Assembly (NCBI GenBank): GCA_036704045.1
Contig: DATNQM010000022.1
Location: forward strand, 248,001 to 312,000
Length of the DNA: 64,000 nucleotides
Reading direction: 5' to 3'
DNA from: Ancylothrix sp036704045
GTDB taxonomy: Bacteria; Cyanobacteriota; Cyanobacteriia; Cyanobacteriales; Oscillatoriaceae
Below are positions 25,587 through 35,384 of this stretch, piece after piece. Position numbers and translations under genes: made by a program. Under the pieces are notes generated by a model. That model did not search any database. It was not told where the DNA came from and was given only the letters and a program-made list of their open reading frames with translations. Numbering within the stretch: position 1 is the first letter of the stretch; each line of letters opens with the position of its first letter.

Positions 25587-27437
25587 TCAGTTGATTTGTG
25601 ATGGTTGATATTGTTGATAAACAACAAAACTGTGGGGTTTGATGGTTACTTGTTGATCATTTATTAATTGGTTGGGCATCGTGGAACCGGAACCCATCCA
25701 TTTTTCCTCAGAAGAATCTAAAAGCTTGCTCCAAGTACCGCTGCTAAGACTTGGTTTAAAATTGACATCCTTATCATTGAAGTTCATTACAACAAAGATG
25801 TGACTTTCTTGATGCCAACGATGCAAAAAGACTAGTTTTTCATCATCTAATGCGGAGGCTTCTAAGGTTTCTTTGCTGAGATTTTTGAGGGCGGGAATAG
25901 TGGAACGTAATTGAATTAGATATTTGTACAGTTCGAGAATTTTTTTGTGTTTTTCTTGGTTGCGAAGTTCCCATTTTAAGGTTGATTTTTCTACGGTTTT
26001 TAGACTGACGGGATCGAAATATTCTGCGTCACTATCTATTTCGTCATGAAAGTCAGCAAATTCTTTTTTCCGTCCCTGGCGCACTGCTTCAACTAATTCG
26101 GGATCAGAATGGCTGACGAAGTATAGAAAAGGGGAAGTTTCGCCGTATTCTTCGCCCATAAATAGGAGGGGAACGTAAGGGGAAAGGAGTAGAGCACCGG
26201 CCGCAAGTTTCATGGCTTCAAAGTCTACTAAATGGGACAATCTTTCGCCTAACATTCGATTGCCTACTTGGTCGTGATTTTGGGTGCAAACAACAAATTG
26301 ATGGGCTGGCCGGTCGCTGGCATCGCTGCCATGAAGTCGTTTGCGGCTGGGGGAATAGTGCCAAGAATAAACAAAGCTTTCTTTGTAGGCTTTTGCTAGT
26401 TGTCCGCAATGGCTATAATCTTGGTAATAACCGCGTTGTTCGCCGGTTAATAAGGTATGTAAAACGTGGTGAAAATCGTCATTCCATTGCGAGTCTAAAC
26501 CATAGCCTCCCAGTTGTTTTTCTCTAATAACTCGGACATCGTTTAAGTCGCTTTCTGCTATTAAATAAAGCTTACGACCTAGGGTTTTTGAAAGTTCGGC
26601 TACTTCGTCGGCGATTTCTTGGAGAATGTGTTTTGCACCAAGGTCATAAATGGCATGAATGGCATCTAATCTTAAGCCGTCAAGGTGATAGTTTTCCAGC
26701 CAGTAGAGGGCGTTTTGAATAAAGTAATTTCTCACGCCGTAGTTGTGTATATGATCGAAGTTTATGGCACTTCCCCAAGGTGTTTTGTAGGCTTCGGTGA
26801 AGTAGGGGCCGTATTGACTAATATAGTTGCCTTCGGGGCCGAAGTGATTATACACAACATCAAGTATAACGCTGATGCCTTCTTTGTGAGCTGCATCAAT
26901 CAATTTTTTAAAGCTGTCGGGCCCGCCGTAGGAATTTTGGACAGCAAAGGGATAGGTACCATCGTATCCCCAGTTATGATCCCCCGGAAATTGAGCGACC
27001 GGCATAATTTCGATGGTATTTACGCCTAAGTCTCGCAAGTCTCGTAGCCTTGGTATAATACCTTCAAATGTGCGATTTTTTGTGAAGGTTCCAACGTGCA
27101 GTTCATATATAATCATTTCTTCTAAGGGAATGCCAGACCACTGCTCGTCTGTCCATTTAAAGCTGCTGTGATCGATGACTTGGGAAGGGCCATGTACGCC
27201 TTGAGGTTGGTAGTGGGAGGCGGGATCTGGATAATCGGAATCAGCTATTTTGTAGAAATAAATACTGTTAGGTGGAACGTCTTCGGCAACGGTTTTAAAA
27301 TAGCCTAGTTCGGCTTTTTCCATTGGAATAATGCGTTTTTGTGGCGATACAATTTGCACAGATAATGTTTGGTGAGCGGGTGCCCAAGCAGTAAATGCAC
27401 AGGTTCCATGACCCAAATAATTTGCACCAATTTTCAC
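25587..27437 (-). CDS. treZ: Malto-oligosyltrehalose trehalohydrolase (TreZ)
   Basis: TreZ releases trehalose from the non-reducing-end-modified maltodextrin made by TreY. The 616-residue protein (normal length) has the N-terminal beta-sandwich (GTCAFTAWAPAHQTLSVQIV) and a GH13 barrel with region I VILDVVYNHFGPEGNY, region II GLRLDAIHAIYD carrying the nucleophile Asp, region III LYLIAESDLND with the acid/base Glu, and region IV CTQNHDQVGNR. The C-terminal beta domain follows (FVVMNFNDKDVNF). TreY, usually adjacent, is not in the window. The 358-bp region upstream (27438-27796) holds the promoter; nothing else was seen in it. Confidence 0.95.
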   Translation of the reverse strand: MKIGANYLGHGTCAFTAWAPAHQTLSVQIVSPQKRIIPMEKAELGYFKTVAEDVPPNSIYFYKIADSDYPDPASHYQPQGVHGPSQVIDHSSFKWTDEQWSGIPLEEMIIYELHVGTFTKNRTFEGIIPRLRDLRDLGVNTIEIMPVAQFPGDHNWGYDGTYPFAVQNSYGGPDSFKKLIDAAHKEGISVILDVVYNHFGPEGNYISQYGPYFTEAYKTPWGSAINFDHIHNYGVRNYFIQNALYWLENYHLDGLRLDAIHAIYDLGAKHILQEIADEVAELSKTLGRKLYLIAESDLNDVRVIREKQLGGYGLDSQWNDDFHHVLHTLLTGEQRGYYQDYSHCGQLAKAYKESFVYSWHYSPSRKRLHGSDASDRPAHQFVVCTQNHDQVGNRMLGERLSHLVDFEAMKLAAGALLLSPYVPLLFMGEEYGETSPFLYFVSHSDPELVEAVRQGRKKEFADFHDEIDSDAEYFDPVSLKTVEKSTLKWELRNQEKHKKILELYKYLIQLRSTIPALKNLSKETLEASALDDEKLVFLHRWHQESHIFVVMNFNDKDVNFKPSLSSGTWSKLLDSSEEKWMGSGSTMPNQLINDQQVTIKPHSFVVYQQYQPSQIN

Positions 27438-27796
27438 AAGAGTTTCTCCTTTTAAGACGTGGAAAAGTTAGAATTTTGCTATTAACAATTGGCAGGATAT
27501 CTGGAGTTTTGGCTTCTTGTTTGTGAATGTTATCATGGGTCTTGTTACAAAAAATCTTTCTGGAGAAGGATAATATTTAGTCCTGTCGATAGGATATTTT
27601 TTTCGGAAATTGGGAAAGTAAGCACAGGATCTCTACTTTAGAAAAGAGAGTAAGAGGTTGTATTTAAATAAATTGAAAGTAGAATTCTTATAAAATATAG
27701 AAATTCATTTAAGCACTAAATCTTGAGTTTGCTTGGCTCTTTGGTTGCTAGGTTAATGTTAAATAAGGGTTAATAATAACCAGAAAATTCGACAAA

Positions 27797-30055
27797 TTAA
27801 GAAAATTTTTGTTTAAGCTGTGGTACAACCGGACAAGGTTTTTGAAGCTGCATATTTTGCGGTTTATTCCAAGTGAAAGGGGCGTTTTGTTCGGCAGAAA
27901 TCCATAATAATCTTTTGGCTCTTGTCATGGCAACATAAAGTAAACGAAACTCTTCAGCCGTTTTTAAATAACCGGCTTTTTTCCAAGCTTCAATTACATT
28001 AGGAATTGGTTCGCCGTGCAAAGCTGAACGAATTTGTGATCTAGCAACTTCAGCTAAAGAAATTTCTCCTAAAAAGTTAGCTGAAGGTAAAACTTTTAAA
28101 ATACCTGGAATAGTTTGTTCATGCAAAAAAGGCAGAAAAACATAATCCCAATCTAACCCCTTTGCTTTGTGCATGGTGATAATAGTTAATTGATTTGCTT
28201 TGGTGTAAATAGATTCCATATTTTCTGTTTCCACCGGCTCAAATTTTTCGGCACTAACAATTTCGCTTAAGGCCATAATTGTAGAATTAAGAGATTTTTC
28301 TCCGGCGGTTTGTTGAGCAATTCTTTCTGCTAATTTATCAGCAGTAGCTAATTCTGATTGATTGTATTTAAGAGATAAAGATAAAAAAGGAATAAGGTTA
28401 TAGATGGGTAATTCCATACGAGAACGCAACAAGCTGCAACACAACCGGCGAGCTTGAATAACTGGGTTTTTTTGAGGTTTTTCTAAGGGGCCCGGATACA
28501 GAAAATTTTCAGGCATACTTGCCAGGGCATCGAGGTCTTGAGTTTCAATTAATTTTCTATTTACTAATACCCGTAAAGCTGCTTTTAAAAAATCTGGAGA
28601 GTGGGGTCTTTCTAAAAATTGCAACATTGCTAACATTTCCATTGGCACATGAGAGCGTCTTTCTTCTTGGCTAACTTCATAAACTTTTAGCTGATTACTA
28701 TAGGAGCGTTTAATTTCATTGGCTAACCATTCTCCTTGCTTATTTTCTCGGACTAATACTGCTGCGGAATGATTGGGATATTTATTAAATAATTCAATAG
28801 TTTGCTTAGCAATTAATTCGACTGTATCATAAATATCTTTAGGGCTATGTATTTCTAAACCAAGGTTTTCTGGTGGAGGATTTCCTTGGGGATCCCCTAC
28901 AGGAACAGGCTTAATAGTTTGGAATTGAAAGGGCTTTTCTGTACCCGCCAATTTAGAATGGTTTACCCAATCTAAAACAAAGTTGGCTGCGTTAATAATA
29001 ATGGGTGCACTGCGGCCTGATTCATCCATTTGTACGAGGCGATTTTGTGTAGATAACTCAGTACAAAACTTACGAAAATAGATAGGATCAGCGGGGGTAA
29101 AAGTTGAGTTAATAGCTTGATTTGGATCTCCAACTCTAACCAAGTTTTTGATACCTACGTTGTTTAGAGATGCCGGTTGAGTGGCTAAAATTTCTAATAG
29201 TTTAGTTTGCAGAGGAGATGAGTCTTGAGCTTCGTCTTCAAACACAGCAAAAATTTGATTTTGTAGGGACTGACAAGCACTTTTATTTTCTAAAACTCGC
29301 AAGGCGGCTAATATCATATCATCGTAGTCTATTAAACCTCGTAATTGCAGTAAATCTTGATAGTTTTTATACAGGCCGGCGGCTATGCCTAAAATGTCAT
29401 ATTCATTTGTAGTTTGTTTACTTAGAATTTCTAAATCTTCTGGCAATAATCCAGAGGATTTTGCTTCTTTAATTACAGTAGTGGCTAAGGTTGCTAAAAT
29501 TTCTGTACGGAGAATAGATTGCCTGCGTAGTTTTTCGGTTTCTTCGCCGTCAAAATGATTGCCTTCTAATAATCGTTGATATCGGGTTGGATTGGCTGCA
29601 ATCCACTGTTCTACTGAAGCACTAATAATGCGATTATTTTGAGTTGGTGTAATCAGAGTTGCGGTGTCTAAATTTAAACTAGATAATTCTGGGTAACGGG
29701 TGGCTATATTGAGGGCTAAACCGTGCAATGTTTGCACCATAAAGCCAATTTTAGGTAATCCTAATTTTTTTAAATTTTCGGCTATTTTATCTTTAATATT
29801 AGCGGCGGCGGCGCGGGTAAATGTGACTACAATAAGCTGCCGGCGGGCGTGTAATTGTTGCCTTGCAATGGTGATCGCAGCAGCGGCAGCCATTCCGGTT
29901 GATTTACCGGCACCTGGAACTGCTGAAACTGCCAGGGGCCCGCTTTCCCAGCTTGCCATTTTTTTTTGTCCAGAACGTAGTTTTTCTTGGATTTCGTTGA
30001 TGGTTTCTTCGCGGGGAAGTTGAGGGGTTTGGGGAATTTCTGAAATATTGGTCAT
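27797..30055 (-). CDS. Superfamily I UvrD/PcrA-like DNA helicase
   Basis: The 752-residue protein carries motif I AVPGAGKSTGMAAAAAITIA, motif Ia VVTFTRAAAANIK, motif II FAVFEDEAQDSSPLQ, motif III RVGDPNQAIN, motif V ITMHKAKGLDWDYVFLP and motif VI LLYVAMTRAKRLLWIS, in that order. It should unwind DNA 3' to 5' using ATP. It lacks the C-terminal nuclease of AddA/RecB proteins, and the DExx box is DEAQ, as in UvrD relatives. It is one of several UvrD-like helicases in cyanobacteria; the exact repair role cannot be told. It is divergent from the DUF4349 gene. Confidence 0.92.
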   Translation of the reverse strand: MTNISEIPQTPQLPREETINEIQEKLRSGQKKMASWESGPLAVSAVPGAGKSTGMAAAAAITIARQQLHARRQLIVVTFTRAAAANIKDKIAENLKKLGLPKIGFMVQTLHGLALNIATRYPELSSLNLDTATLITPTQNNRIISASVEQWIAANPTRYQRLLEGNHFDGEETEKLRRQSILRTEILATLATTVIKEAKSSGLLPEDLEILSKQTTNEYDILGIAAGLYKNYQDLLQLRGLIDYDDMILAALRVLENKSACQSLQNQIFAVFEDEAQDSSPLQTKLLEILATQPASLNNVGIKNLVRVGDPNQAINSTFTPADPIYFRKFCTELSTQNRLVQMDESGRSAPIIINAANFVLDWVNHSKLAGTEKPFQFQTIKPVPVGDPQGNPPPENLGLEIHSPKDIYDTVELIAKQTIELFNKYPNHSAAVLVRENKQGEWLANEIKRSYSNQLKVYEVSQEERRSHVPMEMLAMLQFLERPHSPDFLKAALRVLVNRKLIETQDLDALASMPENFLYPGPLEKPQKNPVIQARRLCCSLLRSRMELPIYNLIPFLSLSLKYNQSELATADKLAERIAQQTAGEKSLNSTIMALSEIVSAEKFEPVETENMESIYTKANQLTIITMHKAKGLDWDYVFLPFLHEQTIPGILKVLPSANFLGEISLAEVARSQIRSALHGEPIPNVIEAWKKAGYLKTAEEFRLLYVAMTRAKRLLWISAEQNAPFTWNKPQNMQLQKPCPVVPQLKQKFS

Positions 30056-30292
30056 AGTGTGGAAGGTAAGTTAATTTTTTTGGATATGGGCCGGTTTTTA
30101 TGGGGTAGAGAGTGGAGTGAATCTTGATTTTTTATAGGAGATTATTTTGAGTGTATATCGCCATGAGGCCATAGAAAAGAGGTTATTTATGGCAATGTGT
30201 TTCAATTTTTGTATCCGAAAAAGCTTTTTGTAGATGGGAAGGTTAGCTTAGAGCAAGACAACAGTGTTTAATTTTAAAAGGAAAAAACTGTT

Positions 30293-31246
30293 ATGGATAC
30301 CCAAGAAAAGCTTAATAATTCGTCTTATTTTGTTTCAAAAAACAAAATTTTGTGGTTGAGTTTGCTGGGGTTGTTTTCTGCTGGGGTGTTGACAAGTTGT
30401 GGTGCACCTATTGAAAAATCAATGCAACCGAATATGCAAAGTGCACCGATGGGTGGCGCTGCACCCCAAACTGCTCAAAATATGGTGGTTGAACCTCAAG
30501 CAAATAAGGAAGCTGCACCGGCCGACAAACCACGAAATTTGCCTCAATTAATTAAAAAAGCGTCTTTAAATGTGGTAGTAAATTCCATTGATAAAAGTTT
30601 AAAGGAAGTTTCCAGCTTAGTTGCAAAACAACAAGGAGATTTAATGGGATTACAGGATAATAAACCTGAAAATCCTAGTGTTCGCCGTACGGCCACCTTA
30701 GAAATTCGAGTGCCTCAAAATAAGCTAGAATCTACACTTGAGCAACTTAGTAAATTGGGAAGTGTTCAAAATAGAACGATTACGGCGGAAGATGTTTCTC
30801 AGCAACTTGTTGATATTGATGCGCGGCTACGAAATTTGAGAAAGTCTGAAGAAATGACATTAAAAATCATGGATCGTTCTGGTTCGGTTGGTGATATTTT
30901 GAAAGTTTCTCAGCAGTTAAATAATATTCGTAGTGATATTGAAAGGCTGGATGCTCAACAAAAAACTCTTCGCAATCAAGTGGCTTTTTCTAGTATTAAT
31001 TTGACCCTTGAAGCTGCTGTTTCTGCGTCTCCAGAAAGTCAACCTTCTGTGGGTATTAGAATGCAAGAAACGTGGGGTAAAGCAACTCATTCTGTCAGCG
31101 AAGTTACACAAGGTTTTCTGGCTTTGATGCTTTGGCTTTTGGCATTTAGCCCGTATTTTGCTTTGGCTGGGGCGGTGTTTTATGGAGTAAAAAAATTAAG
31201 AAAAAATAAATCTCTACCACCGGCAAATCGTTCTGATGCCAGTTAA
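30293..31246 (+). CDS. DUF4349 lipoprotein
   Basis: A lipobox (GVLTSC, Cys36) follows an N-terminal hydrophobic segment. The DUF4349 domain then runs from about residue 85 to 270: KKASLNVVVNSIDKSLKEVS, ATLEIRVPQNKLESTLEQLS, VDIDARLRNLRKSEEM and a coiled-coil stretch, ending with FSSINLTLE. A C-terminal transmembrane helix (about 275-297) and a basic tail close the protein. The protein would therefore be tethered at both ends, with the domain in the periplasm. The family function is unknown. A hairpin terminator follows. Confidence 0.88.
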   Translation: MDTQEKLNNSSYFVSKNKILWLSLLGLFSAGVLTSCGAPIEKSMQPNMQSAPMGGAAPQTAQNMVVEPQANKEAAPADKPRNLPQLIKKASLNVVVNSIDKSLKEVSSLVAKQQGDLMGLQDNKPENPSVRRTATLEIRVPQNKLESTLEQLSKLGSVQNRTITAEDVSQQLVDIDARLRNLRKSEEMTLKIMDRSGSVGDILKVSQQLNNIRSDIERLDAQQKTLRNQVAFSSINLTLEAAVSASPESQPSVGIRMQETWGKATHSVSEVTQGFLALMLWLLAFSPYFALAGAVFYGVKKLRKNKSLPPANRSDAS

Positions 31247-31307
31247 AATTTTAAATTAACCAAACAGCCGGTTTTAACCAAAAAGTAGATTCCTAAATAA
31301 TCATTAT

Positions 31308-31345
31308 TGCCGACATCGGTTAACAGCAACCGACCGGCATTTTTT
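31308..31345 (+). terminator. Intrinsic terminator of the DUF4349 gene
   Basis: TGCCG...CGGTT (31308-31321) pairs with AACCG...CGGCA (31328-31339) in a bulged stem with a short loop, directly followed by six T residues. The remaining part of the gap to 31660 contains a repeated CCGTAAAT(C/T)-type motif near 31389-31406 and a plausible promoter, but no gene. Confidence 0.75.
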
Positions 31346-31660
31346 ATTTTAAAGATTCTGTACAACTTGGCTTAAATCTATGAAAAATCCGTAAATTTCC
31401 GTAAATCTGCCTTAAGGTTTACACAATCTTTAAAAATTTTCCTATGATTACTCTTAAGCAACTCCACAATTCTACGGAAAAAGTGGACATATTGACCAAA
31501 AAAGCTGAGATTGTTAGGTTATTTTGGTAGAGCTTGTTTTGTTGGTAAATCCAAATTTAGCGAATCTTCATAAATTCCCAGGATTGCTAATAAAGACTTG
31601 CTAAAAACTTAAAATTGAATGTTTTTAACATCAAATTTTTGTCCAAAAAAGGAGGGTAAT

Positions 31661-32326
31661 ATGACGATTAAAAATTTAGATAAATTAGCTTTTTCTATCG
31701 CGGTAGTTACCTTATTTGGAACTGCAATCAAAATTGAAGCTGCTACGGCAGAAACCATTACCTATGATTTCTTAGTTGATACCGGCACATCTAAGTATAA
31801 AGGCTATTTCAGTTACGATGACATGGCTAGAGCAACGATTACTTCGATACCCTATTTCCCCATCACAGACTTTAGCTTTGACTTTATTGATACAAACTAT
31901 CAAAATGCTTTTGCTCCAAAAACCTACACTGAATCTGATTTACAATACGATGGGCGTATAGGGCCCTATAGTTATCCTTTATTCATTCCAGGTGCGGAAA
32001 CTATTATTGATGAACAAAATGGCGGGGTTTATAGAATTGCCAGGGGAGGTCCTGTCGAAGGTTTTTCTTTTTCTACTTTCTCTGCTTTTGATATGGAAGG
32101 TGTAGAAAATGGTTGGTGGACGCTTAGCAGTTCATCAGGCTTTAATTACTTAATGGGGTGGGATAGATCAACCGGTCCCAATCCTAATATAGGAGGTAGT
32201 GGCATCGTTAGTTATTGGTTACGTCCTTCTACTTCTGTTCCTGAACCTAACACGGTTTTGGGTCTAAGTTTGCTAGGGTTGGGATGGGTTTTTAGTAAAA
32301 AGAAAAATTCCCGAACAAATCACTAA
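31661..32326 (+). CDS. PEP-CTERM-sorted exported protein
   Basis: The ATG at 31661, behind the strong Shine-Dalgarno GGAGGG, begins a signal peptide (LDKLAFSIAVVTLFGTAIKI then EAATAETITYDF). The C-terminus is a textbook PEP-CTERM anchor: VPEP, a hydrophobic helix (TVLGLSLLGLGWVF) and a basic cluster (SKKKNSR). Such proteins are processed by an exosortase and delivered to the cell surface or extracellular matrix. The 160-residue middle part is Ser/Tyr/Gly-rich and matches no enzyme I know. No exosortase gene is in the window. A longer in-frame start at 31619 is unlikely. Confidence 0.88.
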   Translation: MTIKNLDKLAFSIAVVTLFGTAIKIEAATAETITYDFLVDTGTSKYKGYFSYDDMARATITSIPYFPITDFSFDFIDTNYQNAFAPKTYTESDLQYDGRIGPYSYPLFIPGAETIIDEQNGGVYRIARGGPVEGFSFSTFSAFDMEGVENGWWTLSSSSGFNYLMGWDRSTGPNPNIGGSGIVSYWLRPSTSVPEPNTVLGLSLLGLGWVFSKKKNSRTNH

Positions 32327-32400
32327 TTTAATTACATCCTGTCTAAACCTTTTTACTACTGGCATAGACTTTTTGGCCGCTTCCATGCTTGAATAACAGC

Positions 32401-34116
32401 ATGGAAAAATATAAACATTATCTTTCTCTAGGTGGGGCAATTGTCCTTGGTACAATCCTGCGCTTTGCTTTTTTAGACTACAAAGCGATATGGTTGGATG
32501 AAGCGATAACGGCTTTATTCAGTGTTGGACGCAGCTATCAAGATATACCTTTAGATACGCTGTTTTCAGTGGATCAATTGCAAGAAATTTTTAAGTTCAA
32601 CCCTGCATCAAGTTGCAGCCAAATTGCTAATAATTTAGTTAGGCAATCAACACACCCACCACTGTTTTTTTGCCTAATTCATTATTGGCTAAGTTTGGTG
32701 GGTAAAAATCTCTTACCGCCATCTTCTTTGTGGGTATGGCAATTACGATTTTTACCGGCTTTTTTTGGGGTTATTTTAATTCCCGTTATTTATTGTTTGA
32801 GTCGCATTGCTTTTTCGCCAAAAGCTGGTTTATTGGCGGCGTTTTTCGCAGCAGTTTCTCCCTTTGGGGTTTATCTTTCTCAAGAAGCCCGTCACTATAC
32901 ATTGCCAATTTTATTAATTTCCTTTTCGCTTTTATGTCTTATTGTTATTCAAAAAGATTACGAAAATCAACGTCCTCTACGCTTTTGGGTGGGGGCAATT
33001 TGGGCGTTTGTTAATACCTTGGGTTTTTATATTCATTATTTTTTTATATTAGCTTTTTTGGCTCAGATTTTAACTTTTTATAAAACTTTTAATAAATCAA
33101 CATTTTTTTCTTTTTTCAAATCATTAATAAGCAATCGTCTCCTATATTTTTGTCTTTTACCTACTTTTCTTTTTTTGCCTTGGATGCCGGTATTTTTGTT
33201 GCATTTTAGCCGTCCTGATAGCAGTTGGATACCAGCGCCCCAAAATATTGCACCTTTCTATCAAACCTTAGCTAGTTGGTTTGTGATGGCTATTGTTTTG
33301 CCGGTAGAAAGACAGCCGATTTGGTTAATAATTCCTTGTGCCATAGTAATTGTTTTCTATTGTCTTTGGTTAGGAAAAACTATGTTTTTATCTGTCACAG
33401 AACTTTGGAAAAATTCCCAAACTCAACTGCCAACTAAAACTTTAATAAGCTTCATTTTTTGGATAATAATAACTTTTTTGTTCATTGTTTATATACTGCA
33501 AAAAGACATCACTGTTGCACCTAGATATAACTTTGTTTATTATCCTGCAATATGCACTCTTGTAGGAGGTTGCTTATCTTTAAAACAACTACCTCAAAAT
33601 AAACAAAGTCCTCAAAAAATCGCTTTAATAGTTATTGGAATTGGTATAATTAGCAGTTATTTTGTAATTACCGATTTTGCTTTTAAAAAACCTTTTTATC
33701 CCCGCCAACTTGCCCAAGATATTATTAACTTAGAACCCGCAACACCGAAAGTAACTATAATGGCATATCAAGACTATCAAGACGTAGCACTTGGTTTAAG
33801 TTTTAGTTTAGCAATTGAGCAACTTTGGGGTGATAAAACACCAGAAAATTTCTTTGGATTTTTGCCAAGAAAATCTGTTGATAAGGAAACCGCACCAGCC
33901 GCCGCTTATCAAATATTTTGGCAGAGTTTATCTAAACTCAAACAACTACCAGCATTACCATTAAATTTGTGGATAATTGTTCCAGAATTGGAACCAAAAG
34001 ACTATCCTCAAACCTTATTGCTTTCCGATTTACAACCGCAACCAACTTGCACAATTGACCGGCAGCATTATCATAGTGTAGAAGTTCCCTACCAGCTATA
34101 TAGGTGTAAATCTTAG
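32401..34116 (+). CDS. Membrane glycosyltransferase, GT39/ArnT-like (PMT_2 family)
   Basis: The roughly 571-residue protein has about ten hydrophobic segments. Characteristic residues are the acidic pair in KAIWLDEAITALFSVG after the first helix, STHPPLFFCLIHYWLSLVGK in the luminal loop and LSQEARHYTLPILLISF. These are hallmarks of polyprenyl-phosphate-sugar-dependent transferases that glycosylate lipids or proteins at the outer face of the membrane. The ATG at 32401 is preferred over a TTG at 32389. It stands near a PEP-CTERM gene, which fits an envelope role, but no partner is shown. Confidence 0.85.
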   Translation: MEKYKHYLSLGGAIVLGTILRFAFLDYKAIWLDEAITALFSVGRSYQDIPLDTLFSVDQLQEIFKFNPASSCSQIANNLVRQSTHPPLFFCLIHYWLSLVGKNLLPPSSLWVWQLRFLPAFFGVILIPVIYCLSRIAFSPKAGLLAAFFAAVSPFGVYLSQEARHYTLPILLISFSLLCLIVIQKDYENQRPLRFWVGAIWAFVNTLGFYIHYFFILAFLAQILTFYKTFNKSTFFSFFKSLISNRLLYFCLLPTFLFLPWMPVFLLHFSRPDSSWIPAPQNIAPFYQTLASWFVMAIVLPVERQPIWLIIPCAIVIVFYCLWLGKTMFLSVTELWKNSQTQLPTKTLISFIFWIIITFLFIVYILQKDITVAPRYNFVYYPAICTLVGGCLSLKQLPQNKQSPQKIALIVIGIGIISSYFVITDFAFKKPFYPRQLAQDIINLEPATPKVTIMAYQDYQDVALGLSFSLAIEQLWGDKTPENFFGFLPRKSVDKETAPAAAYQIFWQSLSKLKQLPALPLNLWIIVPELEPKDYPQTLLLSDLQPQPTCTIDRQHYHSVEVPYQLYRCKS

Positions 34117-34137
34117 GCTGGGTTAAAAAACCCAACC
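34116..34137. terminator. Hairpin between convergent GT39 and raf1 genes
   Basis: GGCTGGGTT (34116-34124) pairs with AACCCAACC (34129-34137; one G-C replaced by an unpaired C/A) across a short A-rich loop. It lies exactly between two converging stops and could serve both transcripts. Confidence 0.6.
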
Positions 34138-34149
34138 TTCAAAAATTAA

Positions 34150-35223
34150 TTATTCATCAATTTGCCAAGGCTCATTAGTATAATTTTCATCAAAAATATT
34201 TTTGGGACGCATGATTAAAACGACTTTTCCAAGAATATTAACTTCGGGCAGTTCTGGAAACCATTGTAGCTGCAAATTACCGCCAACTTCTAACATAAAA
34301 TAGCTTAAACTATCCCATTCTTTCTCTTGACGATCAACAACAATTAAAACTTCTTCCGCTTTGCCAGAAAGCGGAGTTGGTAACTCTTGACTATTTCCCA
34401 CCACCACCACAGGATCTTTTGCATTGCAAATAACTTGCCAACCCGGTATCGCTACCCAAGTTTGATTTCCGGTAGAATTAATCATTTGAAAAGCGCCTTT
34501 TTCTTGCACCGGCGGTACAGCTTTAAAAACCTCCGCAGCAAGGGGTAAACTGCCGCAAACAGGCAACACACGAGGTAATTCTTCAGAAGACTCAAAACGA
34601 TAAACCGGCATCACAGGAATCGGCTGCTGCGCTACTACCGTAAAATCCGTTAACAACTTTTCAATTTGCTTTCTAGCCTCCACCGAAGTAGCAAATTTTA
34701 ACCCCTCAGCAATTAATCGGGATCTTTCTTGAAAATCAGATTTTTGCCGCGCAAATTTCCAACATTGATAAGCCAACGCATCCCCCGGATTATTGCTAAA
34801 ACCTTTTGGCAATTCTCGCATCCGAGAAAAGTCTTTTAATGCCTTTGCAACTTCCTTTGCAGCATCAACATCTAGCTGTTTTTCCACAATAAATGTAGCC
34901 GCCGTTGCTCGTTCTGTTTGCGTCAAAATTCGCAACTCATATAAAATATCACTACCTTTTTGTTGAAAATGAGATTGTACCGGCTCAGAAATTCCCGCTG
35001 CCAGCATTGAATTATAAACTTGTGAACCCACAATTACTTGATTTTGGTGTACTGGTTCAAAACCGGTTTCTTCAAAAATATCTTGCGGTTTATGCCCCAT
35101 TTTTTGCAAAGTTTGACAAGCTTGCCCCCATTCTACCCAACTTCCTTGTTTCCGCCGCAAAGCAAACATTAACTCTTGAGATGAAGCTTCAGAATTAGGT
35201 GTATTTTGTTCTGGATCAGTCAT
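34150..35223 (-). CDS. raf1: RuBisCO accumulation factor 1 (Raf1)
   Basis: Raf1 is a dimeric chaperone that clamps RbcL dimers and promotes assembly of the RbcL8 core. The 357-residue protein has the N-terminal helical alpha-domain (RRKQGSWVEWGQACQTLQKM, IFEETGFEPVHQNQVIVGSQ, YELRILTQTERATAATFIVE) and a C-terminal beta-domain (VMPVYRFESSEELPRVLPVC, VAIPGWQVICNAKDPVVVVG). This layout and length match cyanobacterial Raf1 well. It is not linked to rbcLXS here, which is usual. Confidence 0.93.
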   Translation of the reverse strand: MTDPEQNTPNSEASSQELMFALRRKQGSWVEWGQACQTLQKMGHKPQDIFEETGFEPVHQNQVIVGSQVYNSMLAAGISEPVQSHFQQKGSDILYELRILTQTERATAATFIVEKQLDVDAAKEVAKALKDFSRMRELPKGFSNNPGDALAYQCWKFARQKSDFQERSRLIAEGLKFATSVEARKQIEKLLTDFTVVAQQPIPVMPVYRFESSEELPRVLPVCGSLPLAAEVFKAVPPVQEKGAFQMINSTGNQTWVAIPGWQVICNAKDPVVVVGNSQELPTPLSGKAEEVLIVVDRQEKEWDSLSYFMLEVGGNLQLQWFPELPEVNILGKVVLIMRPKNIFDENYTNEPWQIDE

Positions 35224-35384
35224 GATTTTTTCTCTACTTTTACTCTCAAAATTAACTTATCAAAAAGTCGGCCTTCAATGCAATCAAATAGAAAAAAATA
35301 CTTTTCTTCATCCTGCCGGCCTTGACTTATCACACAAAAACTGTATTGTTTTACTACAACCGTAGTTAACAAAAAAGCAACACA

